A stretch of 64,000 bases of DNA from Drosophila persimilis (lineage: Eukaryota > Arthropoda > Insecta > Diptera > Drosophilidae): assembly GCF_003286085.1 (NCBI RefSeq), contig NW_020825555.1, positions 70,808 through 134,807 of the forward strand, given 5' to 3'. Positions within the stretch are counted from its first letter, which is position 1, and every line of letters begins with the position of its first letter. The notes under the pieces are model-generated. The model had not been told where the DNA came from, searched no databases, and saw only the letters and a program-made list of their open reading frames with translations. The translations under genes and the position numbers were made by a program. Below are positions 55,165 to 64,000 of this stretch, one piece after another.

Positions 55165-55778
55165 TTATTGCTATTGTCTGTATTGTCGGTATTGTCTGTG
55201 TGAATGGCTGGTGATTGTCTAGGTTCAAGCTCAGACTCGAACCAGGTGCGTTTGTAATGTTCGATCCGTTCTTCGCGAAGGCAGGTATGTTTCGAGGCCT
55301 CTTGTTCTGCAGACTCTTCACTGTTAGTCCGCTCTCTTTGTCGTTTATCCCTTTCGACTCTCTCAGTTGGTTTACTTGTTTCGTATGCAGGGTGGGGAGG
55401 AGGCTATAAGAATGTGTGGGTATTCGCGACAGGCGGGAAAAGTGGCCGTGAGAGCGGCGTCTTTTCAGCATTTCCCTTTGTACTTGGCGCTTGTGGGATG
55501 GGCCTCGAGGGGTGAGTGGCTGTGGCCGTGGAGCGATGGCTCGGTACTCACACTTGCTGTTATCATTGTATTGGCTGCAGCCGCCGTCGCTGTGGCGTCG
55601 GCGCTCTGCATTGGCGTTGACGTTGGTGTTGGCGTCTGCGCCGAGGGCTCTGCTGCTGCTGCTGCTATTGGCGGAGTTGGTGTTGGTGTATATGGCTGCT
55701 GCTGCTGCAGCTAGGGCCCCTCTGCGGGCCGCTCTGCTGCCGTCGCTGTGGCGTCATTTTTGACCCCCGTCTGGCCAT
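55165..55778 (-). pseudogene. LINE ORF1, minus strand, N-terminal part
   Basis: Minus-strand counterpart of 36716-37320, including the basic start, the Ala/Ser/Asn-rich stretch and RPRNIP. An extra base early on (tcaaaaatgacgcc against tcaaacagacgcc) shifts the frame, and a region corresponding to 37330-37593 plus 38648-38930 is deleted. It is non-coding now. Confidence 0.65.
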
Positions 55779-56844
55779 TCCCTTCGTCATGGTTGTCGTT
55801 AGTTTGGGTTTTTTTTTTTTTTTTTTTTTTAATTATTGTTATTTATTTGGGAGCAGAAAGTTTGTCGGAGGTAGTACTGCAGAAAGTTTGTCGGTAGTAG
55901 TAGTGGCGGTGGGGGGAAGGGACTTTTGTCATGTCAGGGGGCACGGCACGGCACGGCACACGACAGACAACACAAGAAAACAGGGCACCACGGAAAAACG
56001 GAAATGGCGATACGGCAAAAACAATGAAAAGACGACACGAACGACACGGTTATAAACGTACGTCCGACGATCGCAACCTCTCGAGCGGGTGGGCTAGATG
56101 AGAGTGGGAGACGAGGTTCATGGTGGAACACTCCATGTCCGCCAACTCTCACACTCTCCCCCTCATACGAAAGACCCGATCGCCGATCGTCATTTACCGG
56201 TGCTCTCACCCCCGGTTCCACTTTCACTCACCCCAATATTGAGTGAGATGAAAGTGGTCCGAGGGCAGCATCACCGATGGAAGGCAATGGAAAATTGCAT
56301 TGGCTGTTTCTTTTAGTGGCTGCTTGCTTCGTGTTGTTATTGGTAAATGGCACGTGTCGCATGTTCTTTGTGCCGTATATAGTGGCTGCTCTGTTGTTGG
56401 GTGATGGGATTGGAAGGGGGGGAGGGGATAAATGCCTGCTCCCGTATAACCACCCGGATACTTTAAACTTCCGGATCTTTCGATCCGGGCGCGAGACGAG
56501 GAATTGGCTGGGCGTAAATTGCCGAAGTTGGCGGCCGATAACACACTGGCATTGATAAATGCATGTTACCACATGTCAAGGGGAATATGGGAATGGCAAA
56601 TAGGTGGGGAAGAAGAGTAAATAGATAAAACTAATCAGAAAACTACGAAAAATATACAATTAACTACAGAAAAACTACATTAATTTACAAAAACTTATTC
56701 CTAATATCACAGGCAAGTAACTAAAACTATAGACAAACTATCTACGGACATGCAAAAACTACAGAAACAACAGAATTGACATCTACAACAAATACATTGA
56801 TGCAGACAAGGTAAAATAAACGATAATTGACATACATTTACATC
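55779..56844 (-). other. LINE 5' leader and upstream noncoding block, minus strand
   Basis: On the minus strand: T-rich block (56844-56590), gcatttatcaatgcc, a short inverted sequence (cggatctttcgatccg at 56469-56484), leader with agtgagatgaaagtgg, and an A-run (55809-55830 on plus as T) directly before ORF1. It lacks the LTR inserted in the plus-strand leaders, so it shows the uninterrupted leader. No gene. Confidence 0.65.
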
Positions 56845-57154
56845 TGAAAATTTAGAATAGTTTTTCTAAATAAAAGATACCGAAAAAACTTGGGTGACTG
56901 CAATTTTTGTATTTTTAATACGACGAAAAAAAGGAGTGCGTGCGTTCGTTTTCATAGATTTTTCTCGACTTCTCTTCATGTATTCAAACAATTTCTTCTG
57001 CGCCTATCTTAACTACGGTGGCAAAGCGGGGCGAATTCGCCAAGAGCGAGAGAGCGAGCTTTTATTGCGCTCCAGCTTTGCCCTAGCCTAACTTACACTA
57101 GACTTCATAAAATACTATCCTAATAACAATTATTATATGCCAAATGGCGCTACA
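56845..57154 (-). repeat. BEL/Pao 3' LTR, minus strand, copy 2
   Basis: 310 bp, directly downstream (minus strand) of BEL pol and of the purine stretch acggggacgg. It begins TGTAGCGCC and ends TTTTCA, inserted in the LINE noncoding block at gatgtaaatg. Confidence 0.88.
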
Positions 57155-57899
57155 CCGTCCCCGTTGAAGGCCTGGAAGGCTTCAAACCAGTGGCAGAAGC
57201 GCCAACTTGTGGATTGGCCTCCTGAACGTGGCTCCGACCACCCTTCCGAGGAGCCACTGTTGAGGGGCAGGTTGTCCTCGGCGTCGATTACGAGGTCGCC
57301 TTCCTTTATGTTTGGTTCCTCCTGGTGCCACTTGCATCTTATTTGCATCGCTGCCAGAACATTTGCCTGGCTGACGAGACAAGCCGCCATCGCTTTAAGC
57401 AGCTCAGACCCTCCTGGTCCGGGGTCCTGCGTGATGGGGGTGCGATGAGCGGCCCGCCTGTCAGCAGGTGCCCGGGAGTCAGCGCGTCTCCGTCGCTTGG
57501 GTCTGGGCTTAGGGGACCTAGCGGGCGCGAGTTGAGTACCGCCTTGATCCCGACCAGCACGGTCTCCAGCTCCTCTGCGGTGAGGAGAGCGCTTCCGACT
57601 GCCCGTAGGAGTAGGTCCTTGGCAGACTTCACACCGGTCTCCCAAAGTCCGCCCATGTGCGGTGCTCGAGGCGGTATGAAGGCAAACTCGCACCCGCTTC
57701 TTGACGCAAATTCGAGTATCGCGTCCGCTTCCGCCTCTATCTTCCTCCGCAGTTCGCTGAAGTGGCGACTTGCTCCGACGAAATTTGTCGCGTTGTCGCA
57801 GTTCACGCGTTGCGGACATCCTCGACGACCGACGAACCTTTGGAATGCCAACAAGAAGGAATTAGTCGTCAAATCGGAGACAATTTCTAAATGAACCGC
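57155..57899 (-). pseudogene. BEL/Pao integrase, C-terminal half
   Basis: Minus strand, from AVHLEIVSDL at 57899 through RGCPQRVNCDNATNFVGA, the catalytic-core region FIPPRAPHMGGLWE, LNSRPLGPL, LTPGHLLTG, then in a second frame WHQEEPNIKEGDLVI to the stop at 57133. These are standard BEL/Pao integrase signatures. A frame change lies near 57340. The 5' part of pol is cut off by the fold-back element at 57900. Confidence 0.85.
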
Positions 57900-59091
57900 A
57901 GTAGTTATTATATAGGCACTTTTCTATGGGACAGTGTTAGGTACACAAAGGAGGAATATAAATTATAGAGAAAGTAGAAAGGTTCAAGGGCATCGAAACC
58001 GTTTTTCAGGAAACACTTAAAAAATACCTCTAAACTATCACTTTAGATTCATTGCAAACGGATGACCTACATACCTGTTTGAGGGTTGTTTGAATCGCAA
58101 CACGGGACCAATCGTAAAAACAGGTTCATTGACAGTAAGAGGGAGAAGAGAGAATATAAATGAGCGAAGGATCGATTTGAGAGGATTTCACATGGTTGAG
58201 AAACAGGATTGAGATCGAAGTTAGTTCACATTATCACCGATAGGTGGCGCCACCAAGTAGTAAGGATAAGGGACGGTCGCATTTTAGACTGAATTACCAA
58301 ATTCGCAGCATGTTGCAGCAGCATGTGCTTAAGCATGTGCAGCTTGGCAACATGTTGAATGTAAGTGTGCATCATATTGCTATGTTATTACGTGATCATG
58401 TTAAATAAATACTTATAAGATATTTTATTAACATTGAATTGGGAAACAATTTCTGCTATGTTATTAACTGGTCAAGTTAAATAAATACTTATAGGATATT
58501 TTATAAACATTGAATTGGGAAAACAAATGTGTGAAGTTTCTGAAATTTACATCCTATAGAAAACATAGGTTGGAAACCTGGGTATCTAGATGTCCGTATA
58601 GAGGGTTGAATGGTAAGAGAACACAAATTAATGGAGATATATATAGGAGCACACAAAGAATAAAATTATAATAGGAAGACATCAAAATTAATTAATGCTA
58701 CTTAGAGTAAATATACGGCCGTCCCTTATCCTTACTACTTGGTGGCGCCACCTATCGGTGATAATGTGAACTAACTTCGATCTCAATCCTGTTTCTCAAC
58801 CATGTAAAATCCTTTCAAATCGATCCTTCGCTCATTTATATTCTCTCTCCTCCCTCTTACTGTCAATGAACCTGTTTTTACGATTGGTCCCGTGTTGCGA
58901 TTCAAACAACCCTCAAACAGGTAGGTCATCCGTTTGCAATGAATCTAATGTGATAGTTTAGAGGTATTTTTTAAGTGTTTCCTGAAAAACGGTTTCGATG
59001 CCCTTGAACCTTTCTACTTTCTCTATAATTTATATTCCTCCTTTGTGTACCTAACACTGTCCCATAGCAAAGTGCCTATATAATAACTACT
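57900..59091. mobile_element. Fold-back element with arms of about 375 bp
   Basis: Left arm 57900-58276 and right arm 58721-59091 are inverted copies with only about ten differences and one 6-bp indel. The outer ends read AGTAGTTATTATATAGG. The 444-bp spacer has no ORF but carries a 70-bp direct repeat (about 58378-58447 and 58453-58522, gctatgttatta...gaattggga). No target duplication is visible (aaccgc left, cacagc right). It could be a fold-back transposon, a terminal remnant of a Maverick-type element (these begin AG and have long inverted termini), or an inverted duplication. No transposase is present. Confidence 0.75.
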
Positions 59092-59135
59092 CACAGCTAA
59101 CAGCTAGGACATAAACTAGTAATCTTTCAACAACG

Positions 59136-59490
59136 ATGGATGACCTTGAAATCATTTTTATCGATTCCCAACCGGAATCAACCATAAATCTGAACTCTCA
59201 GCCGAGCTCCGTAGACCTGTCCTTGATTTTTGGGATTAAGACCCAAACCTATCTCGAGAGCAACTTGACCTGGTTAAGTGACATTAAATGGGATGATGAC
59301 GACGATGACCCAAGGAATGCAACGTCTAATAATGATAATCCAGCATACATTTTCCCGGATGATGACAACATTTTCGATTTAGTAGATAATACAGGATGAT
59401 GATAAAAGATCTCAACTCCAGGAACTACTTCGGGACGAAGATGATGATGACTTAATTGCTGCGGTAAAATTAGCTGAGGCGAAATTTTAA
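59136..59490 (+). CDS. Unrecognised acidic protein, frameshifted near the end
   Basis: ATG 59136 opens an 87-codon frame rich in Asp and Asn, with a WDDDDDD stretch. It stops at 59399, but the adjacent frame continues DDDKRSQLQELLRDEDDDDL and ends at a TAA at 59488. An upstream TATATAA (59077-59083), inside the right fold-back arm, could serve as promoter. I do not recognise the protein; it is small, acidic and without membrane segments. It may belong to whatever element owned the fold-back arm. Confidence 0.35.
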
Positions 59491-59560
59491 TAATACGAAT
59501 ACATATTTATATAATAAGAATATTTTATGTATTTTTCTAAAAATAATATATACATATGTA

Positions 59561-60090
59561 AGTTAACGTACCCAATTCTATTGAGCTCTTATACGAGTTG
59601 TAAACAATCTTTGGCTTTCCAAAACGAAAACAATTTCAATCTTGGGCCTCCGCCTAATTGATTTCTAAGATGTACAATCTCAAGCGCCCCCGCCGCAATC
59701 CCAATCATTGACACTCGCCTAAATGGAAAACCAATGTTTGCCCACACCCGGCTTCTCATAAACAATCTCACTCCCGGCTTTCTGCAGATCCTGCACTTTA
59801 GGCATTTTACAGTTCTCTCTTTGGATGACGAAATCCAATACTCGGGATGGCGAAATCAATTGAAATGTTTATAGAAAAACGATTCCCGAAAGGGATCAAC
59901 GATGCAAAGATCAGAAAGTTCAAGTCAGTCTTGATCCAGCAGCGACACCGCAAAGTCTAGCTAAAAATTAAGATCGCGCAATCCCTTTGCCCGGAATTCC
60001 TTTGTGACCCTCTAATTAAATCTATATCAGTGAAGTTCGAAGTAAAATAAAAACTTTTTAAAAACACAATCCGCTACCGCAGTTATTTAA
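59561..60090 (+). repeat. 5' LTR of the gypsy-group element
   Basis: 530 bp, AGTTAACGTACCC to TTATTTAA, with a poly(A) signal (aaataaaaac at about 60045). The preceding tgta could be the 4-bp target duplication usual for this group; the other end is absent. Confidence 0.75.
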
Positions 60091-60108
60091 TTGGCGCCCA
60101 ACGTGGGG
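60091..60108 (+). promoter_or_regulatory. tRNA-Lys-type primer-binding site
   Basis: TTGGCGCCCAACGTGGGG directly follows the LTR, the primer site type of gypsy. Confidence 0.8.
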
Positions 60109-60756
60109 CGACGTTGTATAAAAAGCACCGAATAATAAAAGTGTTGCGTCGTGCCGAAACCCGAAGGACAATTAATTAATGGAATAAATCCTTCAAATTT
60201 AAAAACGCGGAGTGACTGTGAGATATAAGATAAAAAAAGTGAGATAAAAAGGAAACAAACCGGAGCTTAGGGTGTGCAAAAATAAATACAATATACAATA
60301 CAAATACAAATACAAATACAATACAAAATACAAATAAATACAAAAGCTAATCAAGACAATTCAAAAATACAAAAAAACCAAAAAAAACCCAAAGTTTTTA
60401 AACAAAACCAACCAAAACAAAAAAAAAAAAAAGAAAGTGAAACTATCAGCGAAACCAAAGAAGGAAGACCCCCAGAAGACCCAGTTAAACAAAGATATTT
60501 AAGAAGGAAGACCCGTTCGAAGACCTGTCAGCCAAATCAAGAAGGATGACCCGTTCGAAGGTCTGTCAGCCAAACTAAGAAGGACGACCCCTACCGGATA
60601 GTTCGTGAGCAAAAGTTGTATTAATAAATATATAAGTTCAATACGGTTATATTAGATTATAAAAACAAACATATAAGAAAAATTTAAGGTGGATCAACTA
60701 ACATATAAGAAAAATTTAAGGTGGATCAACTAACTTTAGATTTTGAAAAACTAAAA
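60109..60756 (+). other. Leader of the gypsy-group element
   Basis: A-rich leader with a caaatacaaata run (about 60290-60345), three imperfect repeats around gaagac and ctgtcagccaa (60460-60590), and an exact 34-bp direct repeat at 60668-60701/60702-60735 just before Gag. No ORF is supported. Confidence 0.7.
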
Positions 60757-61980
60757 ATGATTAACTCTCAAACAAGGACCGATCTCACTGCAGATCTGGT
60801 CAAACAATTGATAGCACTTCAAATTTCACAAGTACAAGAGCAAATTGTAAATTTAAAACAACAAATAGAAACTAAATCCGATCAGGTATCAGATTATCAG
60901 GCAGAAACAATAGACGAGACAATAAAAGATGACACCACATTAAAGGTAATAGAACCCCTACCAATTTTCAATGGTGGATTAAACCAATACGTAGGATGGA
61001 GGGAAGCTGCAGAAACTGCAGTGAAGTTATATAAGAAAGGAAGTAAGCAATATTATATTGCCTTAACAATTTTGAGAAACAGAATAACAGGACCAGCACA
61101 TGACGCACTGACCAACCACGGGACAGTTTTAAATTTTGATGCCATACTTTCACGACTTGACTTTGTTTACAGTGACAAGAGACCAATTTACATAATAGAA
61201 CAGGAGTTAAGCGTTCTCCGACAAGGGAACCTTTCAATTATAGATTTCTATAACGAGGTTAACAAGAAAATGACCTTGTTAATAAATAAGACAATAATGA
61301 CTCACGGAAAGGACAGTGAAATCACCAAAGAATCAAATAAAAAAATTAGAGACAATGCCTTACGCATTTTTGTCACTGGCCTAAACGGCGGCATTGCTGA
61401 AATCCTATTTTCATTGAATCCCCCAGATTTACCGAATGCCTTGGCAAAGGTACAGGAATTGCAATCTAATAACATTCGGGCCCAATTTGCCTACCAATTC
61501 AGCGGCCCCGGAAATTCAGGGAATAATAACTACAATACCTTAAGATTCAACCAACGACAACCTAGGACTAATAGTTCACCATTCGACCAAAAAAGGGATT
61601 TTCAGACGAATAACATGTCATGGGGACACCCCTATTTCTTGGGTAATAGACAACAAAATCAGGCCCCAGAACCAATGGATGTAGACGAATCGATACAAAT
61701 CCGGAACCGACAGAACAGCAATCAATTCAGGGGAAATAATAATAATAATAATAATAATAATAGAAATTATCGGGAGAATACTAATGGTTATTATAGGAGA
61801 AATAATAACAATTATAACCAAGCTCAGCATTTTAGGGCAAACGTAGTACCGAATAATCAGTCTAACGAAAATCAAGCGCAGAAACGAAAGCCAAACGAAA
61901 TGTCGGAACAACCAGCTAATAAAGCAATGAGGATAAATAACATTGAGGAGGATCATTTTTTAGATCAGCCCCCGAAGTAG
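60757..61980 (+). CDS. gag: Gag of the gypsy-group element
   Basis: I start at ATG 60757 (INSQTRTDLTADL); the open frame extends upstream to 60721 but only through a GTG. 408 codons, intact. A coiled-coil-like N-terminus (IALQISQVQEQIVNLKQQI) is followed by the Gag core (LPIFNGGLNQYVGWREAAE; YIIEQELSVLRQGNLSI) and an Asn/Arg/Gln-rich basic C-terminus in place of zinc knuckles, as usual in gypsy-group errantiviruses. It assembles the particle. It overlaps the protease frame at its end (-1), consistent with frameshift expression. Confidence 0.82.
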   Translation: MINSQTRTDLTADLVKQLIALQISQVQEQIVNLKQQIETKSDQVSDYQAETIDETIKDDTTLKVIEPLPIFNGGLNQYVGWREAAETAVKLYKKGSKQYYIALTILRNRITGPAHDALTNHGTVLNFDAILSRLDFVYSDKRPIYIIEQELSVLRQGNLSIIDFYNEVNKKMTLLINKTIMTHGKDSEITKESNKKIRDNALRIFVTGLNGGIAEILFSLNPPDLPNALAKVQELQSNNIRAQFAYQFSGPGNSGNNNYNTLRFNQRQPRTNSSPFDQKRDFQTNNMSWGHPYFLGNRQQNQAPEPMDVDESIQIRNRQNSNQFRGNNNNNNNNNRNYRENTNGYYRRNNNNYNQAQHFRANVVPNNQSNENQAQKRKPNEMSEQPANKAMRINNIEEDHFLDQPPK

Positions 61981-62375
61981 GACTGCCCTACTTAAAAAGA
62001 GTAGATAAAAAAATAAACAGAGAATTAAAAGTTTTGATAGATACGGGAGCAACTTCCTGTTATATAAAAAAAGGAATTTACGAAAATAAAAAAGAATTAT
62101 CAATTTATAAGAAAGTTGCTACAGTGAATGGGTTTTCAATAATTAAATATTTCCATAATATAACTATTTTCAACACAAAACAAGTGTTTTATGAAATAGA
62201 TGGAATGGAGGCAGATTTACTAATAGGATTTAACCTATTAAAGAAAATCGGAGCTGTTATTGATACAGGAAAGGGGACTTTAAGTTATAAAGACAATGAG
62301 GAGAAACTAATATATGACGAGGTCCTTTCTTTAAACAAATTAACCTTTATAGAAGGAAAACCTTCCTTCCATTGA
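61965..62375 (+). CDS. Retropepsin of the gypsy-group element
   Basis: Open in the -1 frame relative to Gag, entering just before the Gag stop (LPYLKRVDKK). The active-site motif LIDTGATSCYI lies at about 62034, and the flap/second motif ADLLIGFNLL at about 62214. The frame ends at 62375 by what looks like a small indel in the accttccttcc run, because the sequence continues coding in another frame. Confidence 0.78.
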   Translation, partial: SAPEVGLPYLKRVDKKINRELKVLIDTGATSCYIKKGIYENKKELSIYKKVATVNGFSIIKYFHNITIFNTKQVFYEIDGMEADLLIGFNLLKKIGAVIDTGKGTLSYKDNEEKLIYDEVLSLNKLTFIEGKPSFH

Positions 62376-62767
62376 AGGAATATATAATAAAAAAATATTT
62401 TGAAGAAGAAAAAGAAATGAAAAGTGATTCAGTAAAGGTAGAAGGGAGTTTATATAGCTTGGGATCAAAAAATCCTGAGCACGCCGACGAAGAATTATCC
62501 GTCAATAGTTTGGGATTCAAGTATCCTGAACCCGCCGTCGTTGAATTATCCGACATCCAAAGTTTTAATAGTTTGGGATTAAAATATCCTGAGCACGCCG
62601 TCGTTGAATTATCCGACACTAAAAGTTCGAATAGTTTGGGATTAAAGAATCCTGAACACGCCGTCGTTGAATTATCCGACAATGAACAATTTAAAAGTTT
62701 GGGATGCAAAAATCCTGAACGCGCCGTCGTAGAAATATCCGACATTCAAAGTTATGCAAATTCTGAA
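62376..62767 (+). pseudogene. Post-protease spacer with five 21-23 residue repeats
   Basis: The frame from 62372 starts KEYIIKKYFEEEKEM and then carries five imperfect repeats of the type SLGLKYPEHAVVELSD (about 63-69 bp each, 62455-62750). The spacer is acidic and should lie between protease and RT. It is cut by DINE-1 at 62768. The last 112 bp (62656-62767) recurs inverted at 63889-64000. Confidence 0.7.
62656..62767. repeat. Inverted repeat around DINE-1 copy 11, left arm
   Basis: 112 bp that are exactly the reverse complement of 63889-64000, as far as I can compare by eye. The right arm reaches the window end, so the full arm length is unknown. Confidence 0.92.
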
Positions 62768-62772
62768 CCGAT

Positions 62773-63884
62773 ACTATACTCAAAATGAGTATTGGGGTAT
62801 ATTAGATTTGTGGTAAAAGTGGATGTGTGTAACGTCCAGAAGGAATCGTTTCCGACCCTATAAAGTATATATATTCTTGATCAGCATCAATAGCCGAGTC
62901 GATTGAGCCCTGTCTGTCTGTCCGTCCGTCCGTCTGTCCGTCTGTCCGTCTGTCCGTCCCCTTCAGCGCCTAATGCTCAAAGACTATAAGAGCTAGAGCA
63001 ACGATATTTTGGATCCAGACTTCTGTAATATGTCACTGCTCCAAAAATATTTCAAAACTTTGCCCCGCCCACTTCCGCCCCCACAAAGGGCGAAAATCTG
63101 TGGCATCCACAATTTTAAAGATACGAGAAAACTAAAAACGCAGAATCGTAGAGAATGACCATATCTTTTAGACTGCAGAATCTGAATTCGATCGTATTAT
63201 TATTATAGCCAGCATCAAGAAAACAATTTCATTTTTTCTCGCCCTGTCTCTCTCTAACACACAGGTAGCATAGGCGGCTTTGCTTAGAGTAAAACATTAG
63301 CGCCTAGATCTCAGAGACTATAAAAGCTAGAGCAGCCAAATTTGGTATCCACACTCCTAATATATCGGACCGAGACGAGTTTGTTTCAAAATTTCGCCAC
63401 ACCCCCTTCCGCCCCCGCAAAGGATGCAAATCTGGGGATATTCACAAATCTCAGAGACTATTAAAGCTAGAGTAACCAAATCTTGGATCCGCACTTCTGT
63501 TAGATCTCACTATAAAACCTTTATCTCAAAATTTCGCCCCACCCCCTTCCGCCCCCACAAAGGACGAAAATCTGTTGCATCCACAATATTGCAGATTTGA
63601 GAAAACTAAAAACGCAGAATCATAGATAACGACCATATCTATCAGATTGCTGAATCTGGATCAGATCAGATCATTTTTATAGCCAAAGGAAACAAATCAA
63701 TTTGCAGTGGCTACGCAGCGCGTGACGTCACGCTCAGACTGATTTTCTGTCTCTCTCGCACGCTCTCTTTGTCGTGTCGTTTAATATTAGCGGCGTCTGC
63801 CGGAGGAGAGCCATACTGACTTAGTATCGGGTATAACCGTAGAGTTGCGGTGTCCGCAGCAACTCACAACGTTCCACCTCGTTT
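62773..63884 (+). mobile_element. DINE-1-like Helentron, copy 11
   Basis: Plus-strand copy. The 5' end is slightly rearranged (ccgatactatactcaaaatgag), and the 3' end has the hairpin and GTTCCACCTCGTTT. It belongs to the subfamily with the tatatcggaccgagacgag variant (63360-63378). It stands between inverted copies of host sequence. Confidence 0.92.
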
Positions 63885-63888
63885 TCAA

Positions 63889-64000
63889 TTCAGAATTTGC
63901 ATAACTTTGAATGTCGGATATTTCTACGACGGCGCGTTCAGGATTTTTGCATCCCAAACTTTTAAATTGTTCATTGTCGGATAATTCAACGACGGCGTGT
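63889..64000. repeat. Inverted repeat around DINE-1 copy 11, right arm
   Basis: Reverse complement of 62656-62767 (spacer repeats of the gypsy-group element). The element that DINE-1 interrupts therefore turns back on itself instead of continuing. Confidence 0.92.

Larger units (their letters stand above)
59561..62767 (+). mobile_element. Gypsy-group (errantivirus-like) element, 5' half
   Basis: LTR 59561-60090 (AGTTAACG start, as in the gypsy/17.6/297 group), primer site TTGGCGCCCAACGTGGGG at 60091, leader, Gag and protease, then a repeat-bearing spacer before where RT should begin. It is cut by DINE-1 copy 11; what lies beyond is an inverted copy of the spacer, not the continuation. No RT, integrase or env is in the window. 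AT-rich base use contrasts with the Osvaldo-like elements. Confidence 0.82.

Noticed and set aside
57900..59091. Definite Maverick/Polinton call
   Set aside because: Long inverted termini and AG start are suggestive, but no polymerase, integrase or capsid gene is present and no 6-bp target duplication is visible.

Overview
The window is dense, nested transposable-element DNA from an insect, almost certainly a Drosophila. I infer the obscura group (moderate confidence) because every copy of the commonest repeat is a DINE-1/INE-1-like Helentron of about 1.1 kb with the expected TATACCCGATAC 5' end, a central GTCC/GTCT microsatellite and a 3' stem-loop followed by CACAACGTTCCCCCTCGTTT; the length and GA-rich content recall the ISY/ISX elements of D. 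miranda. I see no rRNA, tRNA or CRISPR feature and no intact host gene; the only possible host-gene piece is one small DUF4806-like exon. The overall look is pericentromeric heterochromatin, dot chromosome or Y/neo-Y sequence. Layout: 1-5447 is a 2,293-bp tandem duplication whose three junctions all lie inside DINE-1 copies, the signature of unequal crossing-over between dispersed elements. 5448-6033 holds a UTR-like stretch and the DUF4806-like exon. 6034-15927 is a young, non-autonomous Osvaldo/Ulysses-like LTR element: long LTRs, tRNA-Lys-type primer site, intact Gag, then one ORF joining a retropepsin to 28 copies of a 31-residue repeat and to a remnant of the integrase C-terminus, with no reverse transcriptase. 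A DINE-1 sits in its 3' LTR. 15928-18252 is a deleted mdg3/micropia-like LTR element. 18253-28963 is a minus-strand roo/BEL-Pao-like element (Gag, protease, RT, RNase H, integrase remnant, Env-like N-terminus) interrupted by a LOA-clade LINE, two DINE-1s and a solo LTR. 28964-34089 is an mdg1/412-like element with a second LOA-clade LINE (minus strand) in its leader. 34090-36057 is the 5' part of another BEL/Pao element. From 36681 to 57154 the main component is a Jockey-clade LINE with a long Gag-like ORF1 and no ORF2, plus strand in one copy and minus strand in others, with Osvaldo-like B elements and BEL LTRs inserted. A block of about 6.1-6.2 kb (40507-46751) is repeated at 47571-53667. 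A noncoding block of this LINE occurs both downstream and upstream of its Gag ORF, resembling the head-to-tail or repeat-flanked architecture of HeT-A/TART telomeric retrotransposons. 57155-57899 is BEL integrase; 57900-59091 is a fold-back element with arms of about 375 bp; 59136-59490 is an unrecognised acidic ORF; 59561-62767 is the 5' half of a gypsy-group (errantivirus-like) element; a last DINE-1 (62773-63884) is bracketed by inverted copies of that host element. There are no operons or cooperating host genes here; the relationships are those of nesting, and the nesting gives a relative chronology. DINE-1 insertion is among the latest events because it interrupts the 3' LTR of the youngest LTR element and the Gag ORF of the LINE. 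The most unusual items are the RT-less LTR element with the in-frame 28-unit array, the Gag-only HeT-A-like LINE, and the duplications and inversions that use DINE-1 as hinge or crossover substrate.
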